A stretch of 64,000 nt of DNA from Roseateles terrae (GTDB taxonomy: Bacteria; Pseudomonadota; Gammaproteobacteria; Burkholderiales; Burkholderiaceae_C): contig NZ_JACHXO010000006.1 in NCBI RefSeq assembly GCF_014192155.1, forward strand, positions 186,001 through 250,000, read 5' to 3'. Position numbers and translations under genes: made by a program. The notes beneath the pieces are model-generated. The model did no database searches, was not told the DNA's origin, and worked only from the letters and a program-made list of their open reading frames with translations. Numbering within the stretch: position 1 is the stretch's first letter; the number at the start of each line of letters is the position of its first letter. Shown here one piece after another: positions 1 to 9,455 of the stretch.

Positions 1-223
1 GATCGCTCAGGTTCACCGCCAGCGCCTTGTGGCCCAGCCGCCGCGGTGAGACGGTGGACAGGAAATGCCGCCCCTCCACCAGCATGTCGGTGGAGACCAG
101 CCACTGATGGCCGGGCGCGGGCGTCAGCACCGCGCAGTCGTCGCCGATGCCCAGCGCCACGGTGGCGCCAGCCGTCGGCCCGGGACGCGCAAAGTAGCGC
201 GCGATCAGATCGAATTCACCCAT
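1..223 (-). CDS. thiL: Thiamine-monophosphate kinase, N-terminal part
   Basis: This gene runs off the left edge, so only the first 74 codons are visible. The protein begins MGEFDLIARYFARP and contains GIGDDCAVL, then DMLVEGRHF and LGHKALAVNLSD, which are the nucleotide and metal-binding start of ThiL (AIR synthase-like fold). ThiL phosphorylates thiamine monophosphate to the active coenzyme thiamine diphosphate in the cytoplasm. The ATG overlaps the stop region of the response-regulator gene by 8 bases, so it is probably translated from the same transcript. In related Burkholderiales thiL commonly sits near the malic enzyme gene; here a two-component system separates the two (recalled, not checked). 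Confidence 0.9.
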   Translation of the reverse strand, partial: MGEFDLIARYFARPGPTAGATVALGIGDDCAVLTPAPGHQWLVSTDMLVEGRHFLSTVSPRRLGHKALAVNLSD

Positions 224-872
224 GGGCGGCATTGTCGCCGCGCAGCAGGTTGGAGAGTTCCACCGCGGACTTCACATCCATCTTCTCGAACACCCGGGCG
301 CGATGCACTTCCACCGTGCGCACGCTGATGTTGAGCTGGTCGGCGATCAGCTTGTTGGGCAGGCCCTGCACCACCAGCTGCATCACCTCGCGTTCGCGTT
401 CGGTCAGCTCGGCCACGCGATGGCCCAGCACCGCCTGCGCAATGCGGGCCTCGATGGCGTCGCTGCTGCGGGCCAGCGCCTGCTCGACGCGATCGACCAG
501 GGCATTGTCCGAGAAGGGTTTCTCGACGAAGTCATAGGCGCCCTGCTTCACCGCCGCCACCGCGGTGGGCACGTCGCCATGGCCGGTCAGGAAGATGACC
601 GGCAGGGTGTGCAGCAGGCCGCGCTCCACCAGGCGCTCGAACAGCGCCAGGCCGCTCATGCCGGGCATGCGCACGTCGAGCAACAGGCAGCTCGGGGCAT
701 TGGGCCAGTCGGCGCCCTGACGGGGCAGGCTGTCCAGCATCGACTCGAAGGCTTCGGCGCTGCCAAAGCCTTCCGACAGCAGACGGCGGGAACGCAGCAG
801 CCACGACAGGGCGTCGCGCACCACATCCTCGTCATCCACGAGATAGACCATCGGCAGGGACTGCGGCTTCAT
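216..872 (-). CDS. FixJ/DctR-type response regulator (REC-LuxR HTH)
   Basis: A 218-residue regulator with a receiver domain at about residues 8-125. The phospho-acceptor is Asp66 in LLLDVRMPGMSG, and the conserved lysine lies in FVEKPF. A LuxR-type helix-turn-helix follows at about 150-215 (LTEREREVMQLVVQG, then VRTVEVHRARVFEKM). This is the FixJ/DctR architecture. The start ATG overlaps the kinase stop codon by four bases (ATGA), so the two are translationally coupled. The partner kinase is upstream. By family the pair senses a small organic acid or a redox signal and activates transporter or catabolic genes. C4-dicarboxylates are a reasonable guess because a malic enzyme gene lies divergently next door, but no target can be read here. 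Confidence 0.85.
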   Translation of the reverse strand: MKPQSLPMVYLVDDEDVVRDALSWLLRSRRLLSEGFGSAEAFESMLDSLPRQGADWPNAPSCLLLDVRMPGMSGLALFERLVERGLLHTLPVIFLTGHGDVPTAVAAVKQGAYDFVEKPFSDNALVDRVEQALARSSDAIEARIAQAVLGHRVAELTEREREVMQLVVQGLPNKLIADQLNISVRTVEVHRARVFEKMDVKSAVELSNLLRGDNAAHG

Positions 873-2950
873 GCGGAGGTGTCTCCAGTAACGGTGGACC
901 GGGCGCCACCGGCCGTATCCTCGCACGGCAGGCTGAACCGGAATTCGGTGCCGGTGGGCGAATCGGGCGCTACGCGACTGTCGAAGTCCATGGCGCCGCC
1001 GTGCTGCTCCACCACCGTGCGGCACAGGCTCAGGCCCAGGCCCATGCCCTCGGTGCGGGTGGTGAAGAACGGGGTGAACAGCTGGCGCGCCACTTCCGGT
1101 GGAATGCCGGGCCCGCGGTCGATGACGGCAATGCTGAGCCAGCGCGGCTGAAGGGGACGCACCCGGATGATCAGCAGCCGCTCGGCCAGCGGCACCGGGC
1201 CGTCCATGGCCTGGATGGCATTGCGGGTGAGGTTGAGCAGCACCTGCTCCACCATCGTCCGGTCGCAGCGCACACGCGGCAAAGGCTCGGGCAGGTCCAG
1301 ATCGATGCGGGCGCCGCTCTTGCGCGCCTGCAGGCGCACCAGCGGCAGCACCGCATCCATCAGCTGCTCGACGCGCACCCATTCGCGCGACTGCTCGCGG
1401 CGGCGCACGAAGTCATGCACGCTCTTGATGACACGGCCGGCGCGCTCCGCCTGCTCGGCGATACGGGTGACGGCCTGGCGCACCATGTCCGGTGTCTGTG
1501 GATCGTCGGCCTCCCGCACCATCAGGTTGAGGGAGGCGGTGGCGTAGCTGGCGATGGCGGCCAGCGGCTGGTTCAGTTCGTGGCTGAGCAGCGATGCCAT
1601 TTCGCCCACGGTCGCCAGACGCGCTGTCGCCTGCAGGCGTTCCTGCTGCTGGCGGGAGAGCTCTTCCACCTTGCGCTGCGCGCTCAGGTCCAGCACCGCG
1701 CTCATCCAGCCCGTCTGCTGTCCCTGCGCATTGAGCAGCGGCGCTTCGTAGATCATCACCGGGAAGCGCTCGCCGGTGCTGCGGGCGAAGACGGTTTCGA
1801 AACCCTCGCGCGGCGGCAGGCCGGCTTCCCAGCGCGCTTCGCGGTCATGGTGACGGCGCCAGTATTCCTCGATGAACTCCGGCGGCCAGTACGGCGGCGC
1901 CTGCGGCGGACGGCCGGTGCCCACCAGCTCCTCCGCGCCGTAACCGACCATGGCGCAGAAGGCGGGATTCACATAGCTGATGTTGCCGTCCAGGTCCCGC
2001 GCGCGCAGGCCGGTGATCAGCGAGTTTTCCATCGCCTGACGGAACGCCAGGGCTTCGGCCAGCGCATGTTCGGCCTGGGCGCGGCGGCGACCGTCGCGGG
2101 CCAGCACCAGCACCAGCGCGAGCAGCGCCAGAGACAGGCCCAGCACCAGGGCCGTGGCCAGATTCGGAATCAGCTTGGGTTTGCCGGAGCCGCTGTCCAC
2201 CCGCAGCTGCAGGCTCACGCCCTGCAGGTCCAGCAGCCGCTCGGCCAGATAAAAGCCGCTGCCGCGGATCAGGCCGGTGCGCGCCAGGCGGGTGCCATCG
2301 CCTTCCACAAAGGACATCTCGAACTGGCGCGCCTGCTCCTGCGAAATCGACTCTTCCAGCAGCGCCCGCAGGCCGACCGTGGCCACCACAAAGGACGGCG
2401 GCTCTCCCGCGCGCACACGCGGCAGGCACAGGTCGGTCACCTCCAGCCCCTCGCCGCCTGGCAGCGGCACGAAGTAGGAGCGCGAAAACAGCGGCGTGCC
2501 CTGACGCATCGCCCCGGCACAGGCCAGCTCGGTCTCCAGCTGCAGCTGCTCACGGCCCAGTCTGGCAAACAGCGGCGGCAGGTAGGGCGACTCGACCACC
2601 CGCTCGATGCGCCGCTGCTCGTCCCGCGACTCGATGCGCAGAATGATGCGGCTTTGTCGCAGCAGGCCGGTCGCATTGCCGCGCCATTCGGCGTCGTGGG
2701 CCCACATCAGCCCCTGCAGACCTTGCAGGTCGCGGCTCATGAGCTGCTTGGCGCGTGCAGCCACTTCGGTCGCAGCCAGGTCGGCCGCCTCCTGGGCGCG
2801 GGACGCCTCGTGGCTCAGGGTCAACGCCAGCAGCAAGGACTGTGCGATCAGCAGCAGGGCGACCAGCGCGCCCCACAGCACGGCGCGGCGCCGACGGCGG
2901 GGCCGGGGCACCGGCGGCGACAGGGTGGACGGCGAAAACGTGGACGGCAT
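869..2950 (-). CDS. Membrane sensor histidine kinase, DctS/FixL-like
   Basis: A 693-residue kinase. An Arg-rich N-terminus precedes transmembrane helix 1 (about 23-45). A large periplasmic sensor region (about 46-262) follows, then transmembrane helix 2 (about 264-285) and a cytoplasmic PAS domain (about 300-425). The dimerisation/phospho-acceptor helix has His457 in LLSHELNQPLAAI. An HATPase domain holds the N box (LLNLTRNAIQAM), the G1 box DRGPGIP and the G2 box GMGLGLSLC. The periplasmic plus PAS layout and the FixJ-like partner match the DctS branch of sensors for C4-dicarboxylates; the ligand is inferred, not shown. It is the first gene of the operon with the regulator and probably thiL. 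Confidence 0.85.
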   Translation of the reverse strand: MPSTFSPSTLSPPVPRPRRRRRAVLWGALVALLLIAQSLLLALTLSHEASRAQEAADLAATEVAARAKQLMSRDLQGLQGLMWAHDAEWRGNATGLLRQSRIILRIESRDEQRRIERVVESPYLPPLFARLGREQLQLETELACAGAMRQGTPLFSRSYFVPLPGGEGLEVTDLCLPRVRAGEPPSFVVATVGLRALLEESISQEQARQFEMSFVEGDGTRLARTGLIRGSGFYLAERLLDLQGVSLQLRVDSGSGKPKLIPNLATALVLGLSLALLALVLVLARDGRRRAQAEHALAEALAFRQAMENSLITGLRARDLDGNISYVNPAFCAMVGYGAEELVGTGRPPQAPPYWPPEFIEEYWRRHHDREARWEAGLPPREGFETVFARSTGERFPVMIYEAPLLNAQGQQTGWMSAVLDLSAQRKVEELSRQQQERLQATARLATVGEMASLLSHELNQPLAAIASYATASLNLMVREADDPQTPDMVRQAVTRIAEQAERAGRVIKSVHDFVRRREQSREWVRVEQLMDAVLPLVRLQARKSGARIDLDLPEPLPRVRCDRTMVEQVLLNLTRNAIQAMDGPVPLAERLLIIRVRPLQPRWLSIAVIDRGPGIPPEVARQLFTPFFTTRTEGMGLGLSLCRTVVEQHGGAMDFDSRVAPDSPTGTEFRFSLPCEDTAGGARSTVTGDTSA

Positions 2951-3311
2951 GAGGATCGAGAAATGTCCAGGAGGCGGCAGAAGGTGGCACGATCCCTCCG
3001 GATCGGCGCAGAACGGTGCGGGGCCCGGTCACCGCCCGTCTCGGGGGCCTGCCAGGAGGCAGGCAGTATGCGCCGCCGACACCTCAAAAGGATGCGCGGT
3101 TTCGCGTATCCCAACCCGGCACACCGACATGCAGGATACGCATAGTACGTAGTGATCGTTGGCGGACGGGCTCCTACAATCCCCCACCCAACCCATCGCT
3201 GAAACAGCTGCGGCCGGGCGTATCGAGACGTTGAGACCGGCGTCAAAGCGGCGTCTACGTGGCGTCAACGTCCTGGCCATCAGGTCCTGGCCCCAACCGA
3301 CTGAGTCCCTC
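2951..3311. promoter_or_regulatory. Divergent intergenic region between kinase and maeB
   Basis: This 361-base region carries the 5' control sequences for the leftward kinase operon and the rightward malic enzyme gene. I see a good -10-like hexamer TACAAT at 3175-3180 for maeB, but no convincing -35 at the right distance. The palindrome TACGTA lies at 3146-3151. No gene in the region is convincing: open frames here lack ribosome-binding sites and family resemblance. Confidence 0.4.
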
Positions 3312-5609
<2,298 letters not shown>

Positions 5610-5618
5610 TGGTGCCCC

Positions 5619-5649
5619 CGGTTTTGCCCGCCTAGCGCGGGCAAAACCG
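5619..5649 (+). terminator. Hairpin after maeB, probable terminator
   Basis: A perfect 13-bp inverted repeat (CGGTTTTGCCCGC against GCGGGCAAAACCG) with a 5-base loop sits 9 bases after the maeB stop. No T-run follows, so it is either a weak terminator or an mRNA 3'-end stabiliser. Confidence 0.5.
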
Positions 5650-5683
5650 CCCCCCAAGGGGGCTGCGGGCCGGCTTGGGGCGG
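5647..5683. repeat. GC-rich intergenic palindrome, possible dispersed repeat
   Basis: CCGCCCCCCAAG at 5647-5658 pairs with CTTGGGGCGG at 5674-5683 (ten pairs, two bulged C). It sits directly behind the maeB hairpin and is followed by more GC-rich palindromic sequence up to about 5700. Elements of this look are common between genes in Burkholderiales; whether this one is repeated in the genome cannot be judged from the window. The rest of the gap (about 5700-6010) shows no convincing gene or RNA. Confidence 0.35.
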
Positions 5684-6013
5684 CCCGGCGCCGGCCCTCG
5701 CGCGTACGAACACCGCCGCTGGGACGGCGCTGCGCGCGTCCGGCGCGGCTGGGTGCCACGGGGCGCGTCGGACGAGATTGCTGGTTTCAGCGTCTGGGTG
5801 AGCGGCGTTCGTGCGGGAGCACGGGGCTGCGATCAGTCAAAAGATGCCCCGTTTCAGGGGTATTGGGCGTGTCGGGAATCGCCCGACAGAAAAAGTTTGT
5901 AGAGGCTCACCACATGCTGAAGATGCTGTGACAACGTGAGCCCGCCTCATTATTACCGAGTGTGAGTGCGTGCCAACAATGCCGCTTTTTAGGGCATTGC
6001 GGCAGACCCCGGC

Positions 6014-6042
6014 TTGAGCATTGAGGGCCCTTTCTGTACCAT
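6014..6042 (+). promoter_or_regulatory. Candidate sigma70-type promoter of the RNase/barstar unit
   Basis: TTGAGC at 6014-6019 and TACCAT at 6037-6042 are separated by 17 bases and lie 28 bases upstream of the GTG start of the ribonuclease gene. Both boxes match the consensus only partly. Confidence 0.4.
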
Positions 6043-6069
6043 TTCGGCTTCAGGATTCAGGGTAAACCC

Positions 6070-6528
6070 GTGTTTTCGCACAATCAAGGGCGCGTCGGAG
6101 CCGCTGGCCCCCGCCGAGGATGGCACTCCTTCTGGACAGCACTGGCCACCACCGCCACGCTGACCAGCGCCCTTTTGGGCGCCAGCGCCGCCCTCGCCCG
6201 GGACAACCGCGACACCAGCACCACCCGCGAACGGTGGGGTGACACGGTCGCCTTGCAGGCACTTCCCGCCGAAGCCCAAACCACCTACCAGCTTGTGCTG
6301 TCAGGCGGCCCCTTCCCCTACGAGAAGGACGGCGTCGTGTTCGGGAATCGCGAACGGCAATTGCCGGCCAAGGCACGTGGTTACTACCGCGAATACACCG
6401 TCAAGACCCCCAAGGCCCGCAACCGCGGCGCCCGGCGTCTGGTGTGCGGCGGCACCCCACCCACGAAACCTGATGCTTGTTATTACACCGACGACCACTA
6501 CGTGAGCTTTTCGAAGATCACGCCGTGA
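6070..6528 (+). CDS. Secreted guanyl-specific ribonuclease, barnase/RNase Sa (N1/T1) family
   Basis: A 152-residue protein with an N-terminal hydrophobic signal sequence (about 20-42, cleavage likely after ALA near 43). The mature RNase domain has GGPFPYEKDGVVFGNRE, YYREYTV, GARRLV and DDHYVSF. By analogy with RNase Sa the catalytic residues are Glu108, Arg122 or Arg123, and His143, all present; Cys126 and Cys137 could form a disulfide. It hydrolyses RNA on the 3' side of guanosine. The start is GTG at 6070; no in-frame ATG exists that would keep the signal peptide. The barstar gene follows 45 bases later, so this is a secreted nuclease with its intracellular inhibitor. Its role may be scavenging RNA or harming competitors. 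Confidence 0.9.
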   Translation: MFSHNQGRVGAAGPRRGWHSFWTALATTATLTSALLGASAALARDNRDTSTTRERWGDTVALQALPAEAQTTYQLVLSGGPFPYEKDGVVFGNRERQLPAKARGYYREYTVKTPKARNRGARRLVCGGTPPTKPDACYYTDDHYVSFSKITP

Positions 6529-6573
6529 CCCGGCGGAACCCGCAATCTGTGACCATCTAGGAGGAACGCGACC

Positions 6574-6969
6574 ATGCAATTGCAGACAGTCCGTCCCAAC
6601 ATCGTGCAGGCGATCAGAGCCTACCGGGTAGAGGACTTGATGCAGGCTGCTCAGGATGCCGGCCAGCATTTCCTGTACGCCAACCTGGCGGCAGCGGACA
6701 CCAAGCAGGACGTGCTGGAAATGATCGCCAGCGCCTTCCTGTTCCCGGCGCACTTCGGCAAGAACCTGGACGCGCTCTACGACTGCATGACCGACCTCGT
6801 CCACAAGTCCGGCAGCCAGCCCGGCTTCGTGGTCGTCCTCGATCAACTGCCCGACCACGCCCGCTTCGACCGCGAAGCCCGCGAACAACTGCTCGACGTC
6901 TTCCGTGAAGCGGCGGACTTCTGGGGAGAAAGAAAAATACCCTTCAGGTGTTTTTATTCTTTTCAGTAG
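6574..6969 (+). CDS. Barstar-family ribonuclease inhibitor
   Basis: A 131-residue cytoplasmic protein with a strong Shine-Dalgarno sequence (AGGAGG, 9 bases before the ATG). The family core is clear: FLFPAHFGKNLDALYDCMTDL matches the helix of barstar that plugs the RNase active site, followed by VVVLDQLP and a C-terminal strand RCFYSFQ. It should bind and neutralise the ribonuclease encoded just upstream if any of it stays in the cytoplasm. The N-terminus (about residues 1-25) is longer than in Bacillus barstar. The stop codon lies at the start of a 12-bp inverted repeat. Confidence 0.9.
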   Translation: MQLQTVRPNIVQAIRAYRVEDLMQAAQDAGQHFLYANLAAADTKQDVLEMIASAFLFPAHFGKNLDALYDCMTDLVHKSGSQPGFVVVLDQLPDHARFDREAREQLLDVFREAADFWGERKIPFRCFYSFQ

Positions 6970-7004
6970 CCCGCTCCCAAGAAATCGGGTCATGGGAGCG
7001 GGCT
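6968..7004 (+). promoter_or_regulatory. 12-bp perfect hairpin at the end of the barstar gene
   Basis: AGCCCGCTCCCA (6968-6979) pairs perfectly with TGGGAGCGGGCT (6993-7004), leaving a 13-base loop. The left arm includes the last base of the barstar stop codon. No T-run follows, so this is not a classical terminator. The right arm contains GGGAG, the only Shine-Dalgarno-like sequence for the small frame starting at GTG 7011, so the hairpin could hide that site. It may equally be an mRNA 3'-end structure. Confidence 0.5.
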
Positions 7005-7010
7005 GCTGAG

Positions 7011-7133
7011 GTGGCCCCCGCAGAGAAGCCGGTGCTCAAGAGCACCAAGACCAATCCAAATCCCAACTTCGGCATGAACATGCCGATGATGTGCAGCGCC
7101 TTCGATACGTCCATGTGGCTCAACGCCGCCTGA
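7011..7133 (+). CDS. Possible 40-residue small protein after barstar
   Basis: A short frame with GTG start reads VAPAEKPVLKSTKTNPNPNF and ends in MCSAFDTSMWLNAA; it is Met-rich in the middle (GMNMPMM). It lies between the barstar gene and a strong terminator, on the same strand, which would be a wasteful 150 bases if it were not translated. I do not recognise a family. Against it: the start is GTG, the ribosome-binding site is weak and possibly buried in the hairpin, and the frame is open further upstream (to 6948), so the start is uncertain. Confidence 0.35.
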   Translation: MAPAEKPVLKSTKTNPNPNFGMNMPMMCSAFDTSMWLNAA

Positions 7134-7153
7134 CGCATCCAGGACCTGGGAAC

Positions 7154-7187
7154 AAAAAGGCCTTCCGGCAACGGAAGGCCTTTTTTT
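7154..7187. terminator. Bidirectional intrinsic terminator
   Basis: GGCCTTCCG / CGGAAGGCC (7159-7167 and 7172-7180) with a GCAA loop, flanked by A5 on the left and T7 on the right. It can end transcription from the RNase-barstar unit rightward and from rsmA leftward. Confidence 0.9.
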
Positions 7188-7209
7188 CGTCCAGCGGACG
7201 CCGGTGAGG

Positions 7210-7977
7210 TCAGAGCGACTGCGCCAGCGCCACGAATTCGGCGACCGGCACTTCTTCTGCACGGCGGTGCAGATCGAACTCGCCGCCGTACCCGCGCGCT
7301 TCCAGCCAGCGACCCAGGCTGTGCCGCAGCAGCTTGCGACGCTGGGAGAAGGCGGATGCCACCATCTCGCTGAAGAGCTTTTCGTCCAGCAGCGCCGGCG
7401 TGGCCCAGGGCGTCATGCGGACGATGGCGGAATCGACACGCGGCGGCGGGTCGAAGGCTTCGGGCGGCACGTCGAACAGGGCCTCGACGTCGTACCGCCA
7501 CTGCAGCATCACGCTCAGACGCCCATACTCCTTGCCGCCCGGTCCGGCCGCCATGCGGTCCACCACTTCCTTCTGCAGCATGAAGGTCTGGTCCACCACC
7601 TGGTCCACGAACTGAAGCAGATGAAAGAGGATGGGGGAGGAGATGTTGTAGGGCAGGTTGCCCACCACCCGGATCTTGCCGCCCCGCTCCTGCGCCAGCG
7701 CCCCGAAGTCCACCTTCAGCACGTCGGATTCGATGACGGTGAGGTCGCCCCGCTTGCGCAGCTTGGCCGCCAGATCCCGGTCCAGCTCGACCACCGTCAG
7801 CGGCTGGCTGCTCGGCGGCAGGCGCTTGAGCAGCGGCAGCGTCATGGCGCCCAGGCCGGGGCCGATCTCGATCATCGACTGATCCTCGCCCGGGGCGATG
7901 GCGTCGATGATGGCGTCAATGACGGCTCGGTCGGTCAGGAAATGCTGGCCGAAGCGCTTGCGCGCGATATGTCCCAT
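7210..7977 (-). CDS. rsmA: 16S rRNA adenine dimethyltransferase RsmA (KsgA)
   Basis: A 255-residue protein of normal length. It adds two methyl groups to each of two adjacent adenines in the 3' helix of 16S rRNA during late 30S assembly. The sequence opens [14 protein letters not shown], then has the SAM loop [10 protein letters not shown] (motif I), VVELD, and the catalytic NLPYNIS (motif IV). The C-terminal small domain follows ([19 protein letters not shown]). It ends the lptD-surA-rsmA transcript, 14 bases after surA. Many relatives have pdxA between surA and rsmA; it is absent here. Confidence 0.95.
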   Translation of the reverse strand: MGHIARKRFGQHFLTDRAVIDAIIDAIAPGEDQSMIEIGPGLGAMTLPLLKRLPPSSQPLTVVELDRDLAAKLRKRGDLTVIESDVLKVDFGALAQERGGKIRVVGNLPYNISSPILFHLLQFVDQVVDQTFMLQKEVVDRMAAGPGGKEYGRLSVMLQWRYDVEALFDVPPEAFDPPPRVDSAIVRMTPWATPALLDEKLFSEMVASAFSQRRKLLRHSLGRWLEARGYGGEFDLHRRAEEVPVAEFVALAQSL

Positions 7978-7991
7978 GGCGTGTCAGCCGA

Positions 7992-9455
7992 TCAGTCCAG
8001 CCACTCGCGCGTCTCGATGAAGGCGCGGGCGCGCAGTTCCTTCATCCAGTCCGAATAGGCATCTTCATATTTGCGTTCACGCAGCGCCGCGCGGGCCTGG
8101 TCGCGCAGCTGCTTGTTGTCCAGCACCACATCGCGACGTTCCAGCACCTGGATCAGGTGCAGACCAAAACGCGAGGCCACCGGATTGGAAATACCGTTGA
8201 GCGGCAGCTGGTTCATCGCTTCCTCGAACTCAGGCACGAAGCTGCCAGGGCCGACCCAGCCCAGGTCGCCGCCGTCCTGCGCGCTGCCGTCTTCCGAGTT
8301 GGCTCGGGCCAGCTGCTCGAAGGTGGCGCGGCCGGATTCGATCGCCCGCTTGAATTCCGCCAGACGGCGTGCTGCCTGGTCCGGGCTCAGCTGCTCGGAA
8401 GGACGCAGCAGGATGTGCCGCGCATGCGTCTGCACGATCGTGTTGATCGAGCCCTTGCCCGCCTGGCGCTCCACCAGCTTGAGCACGTGGAAACCGGCGG
8501 CCGAGCGCAGCAGCGTCGGGCGCAGTTCGCCGGACTTCAGGTCCCGCACGGCGTCGACGAACACGTCGGGCAGCTTGTCGGACGAGCGCAGACCAATCTC
8601 GCCGCCCTTGGACTTGTTCGCGTCTTCCGACACTTCCTGGGCCACCTTGGCGAAGGATTCCCCGTTCTTGATGCGCTGCAGCGCCGCTTCCGCCTTGGCG
8701 CGGCGCTCTTCCACCACGCTCGCGGGCGCGCCTTCAGGCACCGGCACCAGCACCTGGGCGATGTTCAGTTGGGCGCGGTCCTGCAGGGCGGCCTGCCGCT
8801 CGTCCAGGTATTTGTCGATGTCGCCGTCCGTCACCCGGATACGGCCCTGCACTTCACGCTCACGCACCCGCTCGCTCAGCATCTGGTCGCGCAGGTTCTC
8901 GCGGAAACGCTTGAAGTCGATGCCTTCAGCGGCCAGCCGCTTGCGCAGCTCGTCCATCGTCAGCTTGTTCTGGGTGGCGACGTTGGCCACCACACGGTCG
9001 AGTTCCGGCTCGTCCACACGCGGGCCGTTTTCGCGTGCGTAGGTGGTGACCACCCGCTCGTCGATCAGGCTGTCCAGCGCTTGTTTGTGGATCAGTTCGT
9101 TCGTCGGATTTTCATTGCGCCGACGTGCTTCTTCCTTCATCCGTTCCTGGCGCTGGATGACCTCGGAAGCGGCCACGATGTCGGAGTTCACCACCGCCGC
9201 GATGTAGTCACCGGGCTTGAGGGTGCGCTGCTCCACCGGCGGGCGGGCAACGGCCGTGCGGGCGGCCTCCACCGCCGACGCCTCGGGCGCGGGCGCCGAA
9301 GCGGCCACAGGGCCCGACGCGGGACGCGCGGCGGCCTTGGCGGCGGCGGAGGTGCCCCCTTGCGCCCAGGCGAGGGATCCGGCGCTGGCCGCCAGAACAA
9401 GAAGGGTGGCAGCGGCCAAAGGCTGGAGTTTTCGCATCGAACGCAATTCAGTCAT
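7992..9455 (-). CDS. surA: Periplasmic peptidyl-prolyl isomerase/chaperone SurA
   Basis: A 487-residue protein with a signal peptide (hydrophobic LAAATLLVLAASAGSLAWAQ, cleavage after AWA). A low-complexity Ala/Pro stretch follows, then the SurA N-terminal chaperone domain and two parvulin PPIase domains (LRSSDKLPDVF and GWVGPGSFVPEFEEAM mark their ends). SurA escorts unfolded outer-membrane proteins, including LptD, through the periplasm. ATG 9455 is preferred because it overlaps the lptD stop (TATGACTGA), which suggests coupling. ATG 9437 (MRKLQPL) would also give a good signal peptide. Downstream is rsmA. Confidence 0.93.
   Translation of the reverse strand: MTELRSMRKLQPLAAATLLVLAASAGSLAWAQGGTSAAAKAAARPASGPVAASAPAPEASAVEAARTAVARPPVEQRTLKPGDYIAAVVNSDIVAASEVIQRQERMKEEARRRNENPTNELIHKQALDSLIDERVVTTYARENGPRVDEPELDRVVANVATQNKLTMDELRKRLAAEGIDFKRFRENLRDQMLSERVREREVQGRIRVTDGDIDKYLDERQAALQDRAQLNIAQVLVPVPEGAPASVVEERRAKAEAALQRIKNGESFAKVAQEVSEDANKSKGGEIGLRSSDKLPDVFVDAVRDLKSGELRPTLLRSAAGFHVLKLVERQAGKGSINTIVQTHARHILLRPSEQLSPDQAARRLAEFKRAIESGRATFEQLARANSEDGSAQDGGDLGWVGPGSFVPEFEEAMNQLPLNGISNPVASRFGLHLIQVLERRDVVLDNKQLRDQARAALRERKYEDAYSDWMKELRARAFIETREWLD

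Noticed and set aside
1001-3145. Long open frame on the plus strand across the sensor kinase gene
   Set aside because: It is antisense to a complete kinase gene. Its translation is His/Gln/Arg-rich with no family motif, typical of a shadow frame in GC-rich DNA. The same applies to long antisense frames over maeB, lptD, the M20 and hydrolase genes, the hybrid kinase, the M14 peptidase and the TonB receptors.
5684-6013. Possible gene or tRNA between maeB and the ribonuclease
   Set aside because: Short frames lack ribosome-binding sites and family motifs, and no cloverleaf with CCA-type end could be found by eye.
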